The notes beneath the pieces were generated by a model, which did no database searches, was not told the DNA's origin, and saw only the letters and a program-made list of their open reading frames with translations. From NCBI GenBank assembly GCA_902611605.1, contig CACMAH010000014.1, forward strand, positions 1 through 34,860: a stretch of 34,860 nt of DNA, written 5' to 3'. How positions within the stretch are numbered: position 1 is the first letter of the stretch; every line of letters begins with the position of its first letter. Positions 1 through 8,678 of the stretch are shown here, one piece after another. Made by a program: the position numbers and the translations under genes. This stretch comes from an uncultured Alphaproteobacteria bacterium (GTDB lineage Bacteria; Pseudomonadota; Alphaproteobacteria; Rhodobacterales; Rhodobacteraceae).

Positions 1-146
1 CTACTTCATTTATTGAAATTAAATTATTTTTGTCATTCAAATTTGATATATTTCTCATTATGAGCAAACCTACTTTTTTAAACAAATTATAGTAACAGGG
101 CTTTAATAATAAAGTAAATTAATTTTAACTGTTCAAAATAAATCTC

Positions 147-1076
147 CTAATTTAAGTCACTTTTATAAATTTTTTTGACATCCTGCATAGGTACCAATGC
201 ACCTTTAAATCCAATGACATAAGATGAAATGTTATGAGCTTTTCGAATAGATTCTTTTAAACTATAACCTTCAATATAAGCAGATAGAAAAACCCCATTA
301 AAACTGTCTCCCGCCCCTGTACTATCCACAAGAGGCTTTTTTTTAGTTTCAACACAAACAACTGGGTTATCCCCTTGTTTTCCATAAATGGAAGATCCCG
401 CATCTTTAACAACTATAAGAGGAGCACCTAATTGACTATATCTATTAATAGTTTCCACGGGTATATTATCACCAAAACAATTAGATTCTTCTTCAAAACT
501 AGGTAATATTAAATCACAAAAACTTGCAGCCTTTGAAATAATACTATTAGCTAAATCTAATGAATCCCAAAGTTTAGGTCTGATATTAGGATCAAATGAA
601 ATAAAAGCACCCTTTGATCGTAATTCCTGCAAAATAAAAAATAAATTTTCACGTCCTTCTGGTGGTAAGATAGCTAGAGTTATCCCTGAAAAATGAATAA
701 TATCTGCACCTCCCAACATATGTTTTAAAATTTTTTGATCATCAGCTATTAACCTAGCAGCAGAATTTTCACGCCAATATGCAAAATTTCGTTCACCATT
801 ATTTAGTTGGATGGCATAAAGTCCAATGGTTCGTGAGGGGTGATAATAAATTCTGTCAGTACCAATGTCATTTTGATTAAAAAAATTTATGACTTTTGAC
901 GACATAACGTCCTTACCGATTTTAGTTGCGAATAAAACACTCCAATTTTTTGACAAACATGCTCTTGCATACCACGAAGTGTTTAAAGTATCACCTGCAA
1001 TACCCATTTTCCAAATATCATCTTTTACTGAAGATAACTCTAACATACACTCACCAATTGAAATCAGTTTTTTCAT
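147..1076 (-). CDS. kdgK: 2-keto-3-deoxygluconate kinase (PfkB family)
   Basis: A 309-residue sugar kinase of the PfkB/ribokinase family, predicted to phosphorylate 2-keto-3-deoxygluconate (KDG) to KDPG in the cytoplasm with ATP. The signature GAGDSFNG is at residues 254-261, with Asp257 as the expected catalytic base. The stretch YWRENSAAR and the N-terminal GDTLNT are typical of KDG kinases rather than fructokinases. Length is normal for the family. The ATG overlaps the uxuB stop as ATGA, and an AGGAA ribosome site lies just upstream, so it is the last gene of a coupled uxuA-uxuB-kdgK operon. Its product would enter the Entner-Doudoroff route through KDPG aldolase, which is not in the window. 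A broken copy of the 3' end of a related gene lies at about 17604-17809. The assignment as a KDG kinase rests on motif plus context. Confidence 0.93.
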   Translation of the reverse strand: MKKLISIGECMLELSSVKDDIWKMGIAGDTLNTSWYARACLSKNWSVLFATKIGKDVMSSKVINFFNQNDIGTDRIYYHPSRTIGLYAIQLNNGERNFAYWRENSAARLIADDQKILKHMLGGADIIHFSGITLAILPPEGRENLFFILQELRSKGAFISFDPNIRPKLWDSLDLANSIISKAASFCDLILPSFEEESNCFGDNIPVETINRYSQLGAPLIVVKDAGSSIYGKQGDNPVVCVETKKKPLVDSTGAGDSFNGVFLSAYIEGYSLKESIRKAHNISSYVIGFKGALVPMQDVKKIYKSDLN

Positions 1077-2530
1077 ATTATTTCCTGTTCAACTATGCTT
1101 TTCATTGGTTTACACATCATGTTATTTAAAATATCAGAGACTTGACCCCAAAACATTTTATCATCTTTTAAATCATCAATTAATAATCCTATTCTTGATA
1201 AATACTCCGAAATAGAGTGAGCACTCCTCTCTTTTGGTAAGGGACTTAATTGATCAGCCATAGGGTCGCGCAGCTCATAAGGTGCGCAATCATGATAAGA
1301 TTGAGATATATGTCTCAACCATGCGGCTATCGCAAAAGCAAATGGTCGTATATTTAAATTTAAGCTTATTGCATCTTTAAGAGGATAAAAAATACGCTGT
1401 TGCATTTTTTCTGAACCATCCATGGCAATTTGAAATGTTTCATGAGCAATTTCAGGGTTTGAAAATCTTGAGACCAAAGATTGGGCATAATTGTTGTAAT
1501 CAATTCCTTTAATTGGTTTAAGAGTTTGAGCTGCTATTTGAAGGTGCCGAGTAACGAGGTTGGATAGGACTTTGTCATTCATGACATCACGAACATACCT
1601 ATGACCACAATGAAACCCAACATAAGCAAGCATTGAGTGAGTACCGTTTAGCATACGAAGTTTCATCTTTTCGAATGAACCAACATTATTAGTAAAAATG
1701 GCGCCTGCACAATCCCAATCTGGACGACCTAACGGGAAATTATCTTCAATAACCCACTGACTAAACTCTTCAGTTTCAACAGCAGCATGATCTTTTAAAT
1801 TAATAACTCGTTTTGCTTCTTGGTATGTATTTTGAGTAGGAGATGGCGTAATTCTATCTACCATTGTTGAAGGAAAAGCTACCTCATCTTCTATCCATTG
1901 ACTAAGTTTTATGTCAATACGTTTGGCAAAATCTATAACAGCAGAACGAAGCAACTTACCATTATTGGGTAAATTATCACAGCATAATACTGTAAAAGGT
2001 GGGATTTTTCTAGACTTACGAATTGCTAATGCTTTAGTTACTATACCTAAAACTCCACGTGGTGAATGAAAGTTTTTTAAGTCGTAAGCAACTTCAGTAT
2101 GATTAGAATTACATCCTAGATTTAAAAGATCCAGTCCATAAGCTTTTTCTGTTACTGTTAGAGATACAATCTTAATATTGGTACTAACCATTGCTTTGAT
2201 AGCAGGTCCAGAATCTGTTGATACGCTTAAAACATCAGAAATAGAGCCTATTAATTTAGAAGTTGTCCCCGTTTTTCCTTTGATTAAAAGTGTATATAGT
2301 CCGTTTTGAGGCCTTAATTCGTTTTGAGCTTTTTTAGAACGAAGAGAAACTCCAATTATTCTCCAATCACCACCAGATTTTTCCAAGACTTTATCTGTAT
2401 AATAAGCTTGATGCGCTTTATGAAATGATCCCACTCCTAAATGGACTATTCCAATACCAAAACTACTTGGATTATATCTTGGACGATTAATATTTGATAA
2501 ATCACTTAAATTCCTTAGGCGTTTAGTCAT
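1073..2530 (-). CDS. uxuB: D-mannonate oxidoreductase / fructuronate reductase (mannitol dehydrogenase family)
   Basis: A 485-residue long-chain polyol dehydrogenase. It is expected to interconvert D-fructuronate and D-mannonate with NAD(H). The N-terminal Rossmann segment has GIGIVHLGVGSFHKAHQAYY (residues about 25-44), as usual for UxuB/MtlK relatives. The family-typical VDRITP and a lysine-containing LRMLNGTHSMLAYVG segment are also present. It lies between mannonate dehydratase and KDG kinase. Both junctions are 4-base ATGA overlaps, which points to translational coupling. The upstream ribosome site reads GAGGATAAGGA. Mannitol or arabinitol dehydrogenase would be alternatives by family alone, but the uxuA neighbour makes fructuronate reductase the likely role. 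Confidence 0.92.
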   Translation of the reverse strand: MTKRLRNLSDLSNINRPRYNPSSFGIGIVHLGVGSFHKAHQAYYTDKVLEKSGGDWRIIGVSLRSKKAQNELRPQNGLYTLLIKGKTGTTSKLIGSISDVLSVSTDSGPAIKAMVSTNIKIVSLTVTEKAYGLDLLNLGCNSNHTEVAYDLKNFHSPRGVLGIVTKALAIRKSRKIPPFTVLCCDNLPNNGKLLRSAVIDFAKRIDIKLSQWIEDEVAFPSTMVDRITPSPTQNTYQEAKRVINLKDHAAVETEEFSQWVIEDNFPLGRPDWDCAGAIFTNNVGSFEKMKLRMLNGTHSMLAYVGFHCGHRYVRDVMNDKVLSNLVTRHLQIAAQTLKPIKGIDYNNYAQSLVSRFSNPEIAHETFQIAMDGSEKMQQRIFYPLKDAISLNLNIRPFAFAIAAWLRHISQSYHDCAPYELRDPMADQLSPLPKERSAHSISEYLSRIGLLIDDLKDDKMFWGQVSDILNNMMCKPMKSIVEQEII

Positions 2531-3741
2531 TCCTTATCCTCAAACTGCTTTGATAATGCAGTTGATATACCTCTAAGCTCAGCCAACCCTTTTAACCGAC
2601 CAATTGCAGGGTAACCAGGTTTAGAATACCTCTGCAGATCGTCTAATATATTCTGCCCATGATCTGGACGAAATGGAATTGACCAGTCCTTTCGTCCATG
2701 TTTGCGACGTCGATTTTCTTCTTTTAAAATAGCGCTTATAAGAGATACCATGTCAGTACTTCCATTTAAATGTTCCGCTTCATAAAAGGAGTTTGGAATG
2801 TTATCAGTTTCTCTTTTTACATTTCTTAAATGTAAAAAATGGACACGATCTCCCAGCCGTGACATCATACCTGTTATATCATTATCTTTTCTGACACCAA
2901 GAGAACCAGAACAAAGTGTAATCCCATTTGCTTGTATTGGTATCTCATCCATAATTATTCTATAGTCTGATTCAGTTGACATAATCCGTGGTAATCCTAG
3001 TAAAGAAAATGGTGGATCATCAGGATGACAGCATAATCTGATACCTAGATCTTGAGCTATTGGAGTAACTTCTCTCAAGAAATCGATTAAATTTTTTCTA
3101 AGGATCTTTTCTGAAATATTCTCGTATTTTTTTAAATGATTTTTGACGTCTCCAAGAGAAAATTTTTCTGCTGCACCTGGTAGTCCAGATACTATATTCG
3201 ATGTCAAATTTTCTTTTTGTTTTTTACTCATATTCTCAAATCTTTTTTTAGCTAAAACCTTTAGCCTCTTAGAATAATCTTTAAAAGCCTCATTTCTCTT
3301 CAATATAAAGACATCAAATACAATAAAATCGATTAAGTCAAAACGCATACAAGTAGCTCCAGTTGGTAACTTTCTGGCAAGCTCTGTACGTGTCCAATCT
3401 AGAATTGGCATAAAATTATAACAAATTGTAGAAATACCAGCGGCAGCTAAATTCTCCATACTTAAACAATAATTTTTAATATGATTGCGCCAATCTCCTG
3501 ATTGACGTTTTATATCCTCACTTACTGGCAAACTTTCAACTACACTCCATTGCAAATCAACTTCTATATTCTCCTTAGATTTTAAAATTTCATTCTTCCT
3601 AATAGAAATTTCTTTTTTTGACCAAATAACACCTGCCGAAAGGTGATGAAGAGCTGTGACAACTCCTGAAGCACCAGCTTGCGCAATATCTTGAAGACTT
3701 ACTGGATCATCGGGCCCAAACCATCTCCAAGTTTCTTGCAT
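2527..3741 (-). CDS. uxuA: Mannonate dehydratase
   Basis: A 404-residue TIM-barrel dehydratase that removes water from D-mannonate to give 2-keto-3-deoxy-D-gluconate. Near-diagnostic UxuA segments are visible: the N-terminus MQETWRWFGPDDPV, the metal-site region RLCCHPDDPPFSLLGLPR, NGITLCSGSLG, HLRNVKRE, and the C-terminal RPDHGQ and GYPAIGRLKGLAELRG. Length is as expected. The start is supported by AAGGA seven bases upstream. It is the first gene of the uxuAB-kdgK operon. A perfect 7-bp inverted repeat at 3791-3807 in its upstream region is a candidate operator. Uronate isomerase (uxaC) is not next to it, so the substrate may enter as fructuronate/mannonate or the isomerase lies elsewhere. 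Confidence 0.95.
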   Translation of the reverse strand: MQETWRWFGPDDPVSLQDIAQAGASGVVTALHHLSAGVIWSKKEISIRKNEILKSKENIEVDLQWSVVESLPVSEDIKRQSGDWRNHIKNYCLSMENLAAAGISTICYNFMPILDWTRTELARKLPTGATCMRFDLIDFIVFDVFILKRNEAFKDYSKRLKVLAKKRFENMSKKQKENLTSNIVSGLPGAAEKFSLGDVKNHLKKYENISEKILRKNLIDFLREVTPIAQDLGIRLCCHPDDPPFSLLGLPRIMSTESDYRIIMDEIPIQANGITLCSGSLGVRKDNDITGMMSRLGDRVHFLHLRNVKRETDNIPNSFYEAEHLNGSTDMVSLISAILKEENRRRKHGRKDWSIPFRPDHGQNILDDLQRYSKPGYPAIGRLKGLAELRGISTALSKQFEDKE

Positions 3742-3790
3742 ACTAAAATCCTTTATTACAGTTTAATTTTTTTAGTTTTATAGATATTAG

Positions 3791-3807
3791 AGAAGTATAC
3801 TACTTCT
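3791..3807. promoter_or_regulatory. Perfect inverted repeat upstream of uxuA, candidate operator
   Basis: The sequence is AGAAGTA-TAC-TACTTCT: two perfect 7-bp arms and a 3-bp spacer, about 50 bp upstream of the uxuA ATG and between uxuA and mcl. Its size and position fit a dimeric repressor site (LacI or GntR type). No cognate regulator is next to it. It does not match the AAACAT-type repeats in front of the GntR gene at 16.2 kb. Confidence 0.4.
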
Positions 3808-3875
3808 AACATTTAAATCTACAATCTCAATTAACACATATACTTTTATAGCTCTGGTTTTTTAATTCACTAATT

Positions 3876-4853
3876 TCACTGACTTGCAATTTGTTTAGCT
3901 TTTTCAACAAGTACTTCAGCCTGTTTAATAGATGCATAATCTATAAGACGGCCATCAAGAGAAACCGCCCCTTTACCGCTTGCTTCAGCATCAGCCATGG
4001 CATCTAAAATTCGATTTGCTTTTAGGATTTCAGCATCTGACGGGCTCATAACATCATTAGCTAATTGAATTTGACTTGGGTGAATTGCCCACTTCCCTTC
4101 ACATCCTAAAACGGCTGCCCTTTTTGCAGCAGCTCTAAAACCATCAGGATCTTTAAAGTCACCAAAAGGTCCATCTATTGGTCTTAAGCCATTTGCTCGT
4201 GCTGCTACAACCATGCGCGCAATCGCATAATGCCACATATCACCCCAATGAGTTTGACGTGGTTCACCTTCTACTCTATCTGTTAATACTGAATAATCCG
4301 GATGGACACCACCTATGCTAGTAGTGCGAGCTCGTGTAGATGCAGCATAGTCTGCAACTCCAAAATGCAGGCTCTCGTTACGTTTGGAAGCAGCTGCTAT
4401 CTCAGAAACGTTTTGCATTCCCAATGCCGTTTCTATTATAAGTTCGAAACCAATACGTTTTTTGTAACCCATTGCATCTTCAACCTGGGTTACAATCATA
4501 TCAACGGCGTAGACATCGGCAGCTGTACCTACCTTAGGGATCATTACTAAATCTAACCTCTCCCCGGCTTGTTCAATAATGTCAACAACATCTTTGTACA
4601 TGTAATGAGTATCCAGACCATTAATTCTAATAGACATGGTTTTGTTTCCCCAGTCTATTTCATTAAGCGCTTTAATAATATTTTTACGCGCTTGCTCTTT
4701 TTCGTCCGGAGCTACTGCATCCTCTAAATCTAAAAAAATAATGTCAACATCTGAATCTGCAGCCTTCTGAAACATATTAAATTGAGAGCCCGGCACCGCC
4801 AATTCAGATCTATTTAGTCGGGGTGGCGCCTGTTCAATTGGAAAAAAAGACAT
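3876..4853 (-). CDS. mcl: Malyl-CoA lyase (HpcH/HpaI aldolase / CitE family)
   Basis: A 325-residue HpcH/HpaI-type lyase predicted to cleave (S)-malyl-CoA to glyoxylate and acetyl-CoA. Family features in order: LDLEDAVAPDE at 41-51, Arg76 in SIRINGLDT, MIPKVG at 104-109, and Glu141 (FELIIET) and Asp168 (GVADYA) at the positions that bind Mg2+ in Mcl1-type lyases. Overall it reads like the Rhodobacter/Methylobacterium Mcl rather than CitE. The start has an AGGAGG ribosome site about 9 bases upstream. It is divergent from mtkAB, which makes malyl-CoA from malate, so together they form malate to glyoxylate plus acetyl-CoA. Activity on beta-methylmalyl-CoA or a malyl-CoA thioesterase role cannot be excluded from sequence. 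Confidence 0.93.
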   Translation of the reverse strand: MSFFPIEQAPPRLNRSELAVPGSQFNMFQKAADSDVDIIFLDLEDAVAPDEKEQARKNIIKALNEIDWGNKTMSIRINGLDTHYMYKDVVDIIEQAGERLDLVMIPKVGTAADVYAVDMIVTQVEDAMGYKKRIGFELIIETALGMQNVSEIAAASKRNESLHFGVADYAASTRARTTSIGGVHPDYSVLTDRVEGEPRQTHWGDMWHYAIARMVVAARANGLRPIDGPFGDFKDPDGFRAAAKRAAVLGCEGKWAIHPSQIQLANDVMSPSDAEILKANRILDAMADAEASGKGAVSLDGRLIDYASIKQAEVLVEKAKQIASQ

Positions 4854-5173
4854 TTTTTAGTTCCTCCTACTTTTGGGTTATCTAGTCGAGGTCATTGCGG
4901 TAAAAAAGTTCACTGTCAATAAAAAAATTTAAATTCCAGTGTAAAATATAATATTTCACACAGTCAATTTGGATTAACCCAAGTGGGACATCTCTCTCAT
5001 TTATAATATCACCTATTAGTGTTAAGGAATTAGGTGGATATTTGAGGATACGTTTGTATGATAAGAAATGTTTATTTAAATTACTTTACTTTACGTTATC
5101 CAAAAGCTAGTTAGAGGTGGTTTCTTTTTTAAATAACCTTGATACATTTTTAGTACAGGCGTAAGGAGTAGTA

Positions 5174-5287
5174 ATGTTCAAAAAAAAAAATTATCCAAAC
5201 CTAGATATACCTAAAAAAATAGTCTTCTGCCCATTAACAGGTAATATAATGCAAGAGTATTCAATGCATTTTCAATTACTAGCTTAA
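5174..5287 (+). CDS. Candidate 37-residue small ORF upstream of mtkA
   Basis: An ATG at 5174 follows AAGGAG at 5-base spacing and opens a 37-codon frame that ends in TAA at 5285-5287. The peptide begins MFKKKNYPNL and has no recognisable domain, signal or membrane segment. An 11-base A run (5180-5190) lies just after the start and could cause slippage. It sits 62 bases ahead of mtkA and could be a leader peptide, a small protein, or chance. The main reason to list it is the ribosome site; nothing shows it is expressed. Confidence 0.25.
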   Translation: MFKKKNYPNLDIPKKIVFCPLTGNIMQEYSMHFQLLA

Positions 5288-5318
5288 TTGACCAAATACA
5301 TTGAAAAAATGATATAAA
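5288..5318 (+). promoter_or_regulatory. Possible sigma-70 type promoter for mtkAB
   Basis: TTGACC at 5288-5293 could be a -35 box, with GATATA at 5311-5316 (17-base spacer) or TATAAA at 5313-5318 (19-base spacer) as the -10. It ends about 30 bases before the mtkA ATG. AT-rich DNA gives many such matches, so this is tentative. Confidence 0.3.
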
Positions 5319-5349
5319 AGTATTGGAAAGTTTAGTTGGAGATAAATAG

Positions 5350-6549
5350 ATGGATATCCATGAATATCAGGCGAAAGAAATATTAGCAAAATTTGGTGTA
5401 GGCGTGCCACCAGGAGCTCTTGCATATAGTCCAGAGCAAGCAGCATATCGAGCTCGAGAGATTGGAGGTGATATCTGGGTCGTTAAAGCTCAGATACATG
5501 CAGGTGGTCGTGGAAAAGCTGGGGGTGTTAAAGTTTGTAATAGCGATACCGAGATCGTGGAAATATGCGAAAACCTATTTGGAAGTAAATTAGTTACTCA
5601 CCAAACTGACTCAAATGGCAAGGGCGTATACCGAGTTTACGTTGAAGGTGGTGTTCCAATTGATAGGGAAATATACCTAGGATTTGTTTTAGATAGATCC
5701 TCTCAAAGAGTGATGATCGTAGCGTCTGCTGAAGGAGGTATGGAAATCGAAGATATCTCTGAAAATAAACCGGAAAGTATTATACGGTCAACAGTTGAAC
5801 CAGCTGTTGGATTGCAAGATTTTCAGTGTCGGCAAATTGCTTTTAAATTAGGTATTAATCCAGCTTTAACTCAATGCATGGTAAGGACTTTGCAAGGTTG
5901 CTACCGTGCATTCAGGGAACATGATGCAACCATGGTCGAAATAAACCCTCTAGTAATCACAAGGGATAACCGTATTCTAGCATTAGATGCAAAAATGACA
6001 TTTGACGACAATGCGCTTTTTAGACATCCTCATATCTCGGAATTGCGTGATAAAAGCCAAGAAGACCCTAGGGAAAGTCGTGCTGCTGACAGGGGGCTAA
6101 GTTATGTTGGATTAGAAGGTAACATTGGGTGCATAGTCAATGGGGCAGGCTTAGCTATGGCTACAATGGATACCATCAAATTGGCTGGTGGTGAGCCAGC
6201 TAACTTTCTTGATATTGGAGGCGGAGCTACACCCGAACGGGTGGCTAAAGCTTTCCGTTTGGTAATGTCAGATGATAACGTACAAGCGGTATTGGTTAAT
6301 ATATTTGCTGGTATAAACCGTTGTGACTGGGTTGCAGAGGGTGTTGTTCAAGCATTGCATGAAGTTCAAGTCAATGTTCCAGTTATCGTCCGCTTGGCAG
6401 GTACAAATGTTGAAGAGGGACAAAAGATCCTAGCTAACTCTGGTCTTCCAATTATCAGAGCAAAAACATTGATGGAAGCAGCAGAGCGCTCAGTTCAAGC
6501 TTGGCAGAGTTTCTCTGTTGGAGAAACTAAACAGAGAGTAACAAAATGA
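5350..6549 (+). CDS. mtkA: Malate-CoA ligase (malate thiokinase) beta subunit
   Basis: A 399-residue ATP-grasp subunit homologous to SucC. With MtkB it makes L-malyl-CoA from malate, CoA and ATP. The ATP-grasp domain covers about residues 1-230, with Lys46 ([10 protein letters not shown]) and the glycine-rich [10 protein letters not shown] at 52-61, then EINPLV. The ligase domain follows with [15 protein letters not shown] and [11 protein letters not shown]. Segments such as [15 protein letters not shown] and DDNALFRH match the Methylobacterium MtkA pattern better than SucC. The start is preceded by GGAG at about 8 bases. It overlaps mtkB by ATGA. The divergent malyl-CoA lyase gene supports malate rather than succinate as the substrate. 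Confidence 0.93.
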   Translation: MDIHEYQAKEILAKFGVGVPPGALAYSPEQAAYRAREIGGDIWVVKAQIHAGGRGKAGGVKVCNSDTEIVEICENLFGSKLVTHQTDSNGKGVYRVYVEGGVPIDREIYLGFVLDRSSQRVMIVASAEGGMEIEDISENKPESIIRSTVEPAVGLQDFQCRQIAFKLGINPALTQCMVRTLQGCYRAFREHDATMVEINPLVITRDNRILALDAKMTFDDNALFRHPHISELRDKSQEDPRESRAADRGLSYVGLEGNIGCIVNGAGLAMATMDTIKLAGGEPANFLDIGGGATPERVAKAFRLVMSDDNVQAVLVNIFAGINRCDWVAEGVVQALHEVQVNVPVIVRLAGTNVEEGQKILANSGLPIIRAKTLMEAAERSVQAWQSFSVGETKQRVTK

Positions 6550-7442
6550 GTATATTAATTGATAGAAATACCCCAGTAATTGTTCAAGGTATAACTGGTA
6601 AAATGGCCCGCTTTCATACTGAAGACATGGTGAAGTATGGTACTAATGTTGTTGGTGGAGTTGTTCCTGGAAAAGGTGGTATGGAGGTAGAAGGTCTGCC
6701 AGTATTCGATACTGTTGCTGATGCTGTTGAAAATACTGGTGCAGAAGCAAGCCTAGTGTTTGTTCCTCCGCCTTTTGCTGCTGATAGCATAATGGAAGCT
6801 GCAGATGCAGGAATAAAGTATAGCGTATGTATAACTGACGGTATTCCTGCGCAAGATATGATACGAGTGAAACGATACATGTATAGATATCCATTAGAAA
6901 GACGCATGGTTTTGACTGGTCCAAATTGCGCAGGAACAATTAGTCCAGGCAAAGCATTACTTGGAATTATGCCCGGTCATATTTACCTTCAAGGAAATAT
7001 TGGCATCGTTAGTCGCTCAGGTACTCTGGGATACGAAGCTGCTGCTCAGTTAAAAGCACATGGTATTGGTGTTTCTACTTCAGTTGGTATTGGCGGTGAT
7101 CCTATAAACGGTTCATCCTTCAAAGATATTCTGCAACGCTTTAAAGATGATGATGAAACTGATGTTATATGTATGATTGGTGAGATAGGTGGACCACAAG
7201 AAGCAGAGGCTGCAGCATACTTAAAGGAACATATTAAGAAACCTGTTGTTGCCTATGTAGCTGGCATGACTGCACCAAAAGGGAGAACTATGGGGCACGC
7301 CGGTGCAATTATTTCTGCATTTGGAGAAAGTGCGAGTGAAAAAGTAGAAATTTTATCAGCAGCGGGTGTGACCGTTGCTCCTAACCCTGCAGTAATTGGT
7401 GATACTATTGCTAAGGTTATGAAGCAAAAAGCTTTGACCTAA
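6546..7442 (+). CDS. mtkB: Malate-CoA ligase (malate thiokinase) alpha subunit
   Basis: A 298-residue CoA-binding and phosphohistidine subunit, paralogous to SucD. The CoA-binding Rossmann domain starts with [20 protein letters not shown], the [10 protein letters not shown] loop and [12 protein letters not shown] follow. His251 in MGHAGAII is the residue phosphorylated during catalysis. It starts inside the mtkA stop (ATGA overlap), as expected for equimolar subunits. With mtkA and mcl it gives the glyoxylate-forming part of the serine cycle. The rest of that cycle (serine-glyoxylate aminotransferase, hydroxypyruvate reductase, glycerate kinase, PEP carboxylase) is not in the window. It converges with the enolase-superfamily gene 66 bases downstream. 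I see no clear terminator hairpin between them. Confidence 0.93.
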   Translation: MSILIDRNTPVIVQGITGKMARFHTEDMVKYGTNVVGGVVPGKGGMEVEGLPVFDTVADAVENTGAEASLVFVPPPFAADSIMEAADAGIKYSVCITDGIPAQDMIRVKRYMYRYPLERRMVLTGPNCAGTISPGKALLGIMPGHIYLQGNIGIVSRSGTLGYEAAAQLKAHGIGVSTSVGIGGDPINGSSFKDILQRFKDDDETDVICMIGEIGGPQEAEAAAYLKEHIKKPVVAYVAGMTAPKGRTMGHAGAIISAFGESASEKVEILSAAGVTVAPNPAVIGDTIAKVMKQKALT

Positions 7443-7508
7443 ATAGAACTCTTTAATAGGTTGCAAAATCTTAACTATGCAAAAATAATGTTGTAAATAG
7501 TAATTTAA

Positions 7509-8678
7509 TTAGTCACAAATTCTGAAACTATCAAGAAAATCTCTCTTAGGGGTAACACCCAATCCAGGTCCAGTTGGTAAAGATACAGTACCATTATTAG
7601 CTTTAACTTGATTTTTAATTTCTAAGGACTCTGTTAAAAGATCATCAATAAATCTATTATGAGTTGTATCATATTCTAGCATTGGTTCCCATGGGAAAAG
7701 CCCTCCTGGCAAAGGTGGCATCGCAGCTAATAAGTGTAAGTTTGTAGCTACAGCAATAGCAGATCCCCATACGTGGTTTACTACAGGTGTAAAATGTGCA
7801 TGACATAATGCAAGAACTCTTAGATACTCAGAAATACCACCAAGTGCACATACCTCGGGTTGGGCGATATCCAAACCTCTACTTTCTAAAAGATTTCTCC
7901 ACCCCCAACGATTGAATTCAGCTTCTCCTCCAGAAATGTTGACTTTAAGACTAGCTCGCAATTCTCGATAACCATCAAGATCTTCTGGTGCTACAGGTTC
8001 TTCAAACCAATAGGGGTCAAATTCTTCCATTGCGCGTCCTACGTAAAAAGCATCATGAGTTGTATACGCATGATTAGCGTCAACCATAAATCTATAATTA
8101 TCTCCAACTCCACGTCGAACCGACTCTATAAGTCGTAAATCGTCTTTAGGACCAAGTCCTACTTTCATCTTTACAGCCTTAAAACCCTTCTCTTTGATTT
8201 TGGTAGCTTCATCCATAAATCTAGAAACAAGACTATCAACATTTTCAGGTCGAAGCATCATACCATATCCATAAACTTCAACTTTTTCACGATGTGCTCC
8301 ACCAATCATTTTATAAATTGGAAGCCCAGCGGCCTTTCCTGCTATGTCCCATAATGCAATATCAACACCTGATAAAGCCTGAAGCGGCATACCTTTTTGA
8401 CCATGATCTCTCATTAAATTATATACCTTATGCCAAATTACATCACGATCTAGTGCTTGCATCCCTAAAACCATAGGCTGAATTACTTTTTCAACTATTC
8501 CTTTATTAGCAAGAGCAATATTCCCTGCTCCAAAACATTCACCCCATCCTGTGATACCCTCATCAGTTTCAACTTCAACAATATGTGAGGTTCGCTTATT
8601 GTAATACTGTTGAGAATAACCTAATGACTCAGGCAGATCATAACCCAGAACATGACTAGTAATTCGAGTAATTTTCAT
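7509..8678 (-). CDS. Enolase-superfamily sugar-acid dehydratase / aldarolactone cycloisomerase-like protein
   Basis: A 389-residue member of the mandelate racemase/muconate-lactonizing group. The active site is complete: K170-M-K172 on the second strand, metal ligands Asp200 (VDANHAY), Glu226 (WFEEP) and Glu252 (GGEAE) at the regular 26-residue spacing, and His302 in NHVWGS as acid/base. SGVDIALWDIAGK at about 103-115 and the C-terminal pattern LEYDTTHNRF recall the Agrobacterium galactarolactone cycloisomerase (Gci) subgroup. The substrate is probably an aldarolactone or sugar acid, but it cannot be fixed from sequence. It is the last gene of the sugar-transport operon. Its ATG overlaps the aldehyde dehydrogenase stop as ATGA. 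D-glucarate, galactonate or other acid-sugar dehydratases remain possible. Confidence 0.85.
   Translation of the reverse strand: MKITRITSHVLGYDLPESLGYSQQYYNKRTSHIVEVETDEGITGWGECFGAGNIALANKGIVEKVIQPMVLGMQALDRDVIWHKVYNLMRDHGQKGMPLQALSGVDIALWDIAGKAAGLPIYKMIGGAHREKVEVYGYGMMLRPENVDSLVSRFMDEATKIKEKGFKAVKMKVGLGPKDDLRLIESVRRGVGDNYRFMVDANHAYTTHDAFYVGRAMEEFDPYWFEEPVAPEDLDGYRELRASLKVNISGGEAEFNRWGWRNLLESRGLDIAQPEVCALGGISEYLRVLALCHAHFTPVVNHVWGSAIAVATNLHLLAAMPPLPGGLFPWEPMLEYDTTHNRFIDDLLTESLEIKNQVKANNGTVSLPTGPGLGVTPKRDFLDSFRICD

Larger units (their letters stand above)
4854..5349. other. Divergent intergenic region between mcl and mtkA
   Basis: About 500 AT-rich bases that must contain the promoters of both mcl (leftward) and mtkAB (rightward). 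I see no RNA gene or strong terminator. It holds one very small ORF with a good ribosome site (5174-5287) and a plausible mtkA promoter just before the gene (5288-5318). No clear regulator-binding palindrome was recognised. Confidence 0.5.

Noticed and set aside
6614-6952. Open frames of about 100 codons on the minus strand inside mtkB
   Set aside because: They lie fully within a clear, conserved gene and have no domain or ribosome site; they are antisense shadows.
5350-7442. Reading the pair as succinyl-CoA synthetase (sucCD)
   Set aside because: Several segments match malate thiokinase rather than SucCD, and the divergent neighbour is malyl-CoA lyase rather than a TCA-cycle gene.
7443-7508. 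Terminator between convergent mtkB and the enolase-superfamily gene
   Set aside because: The 66 bases contain no convincing hairpin with a T-run on either strand.
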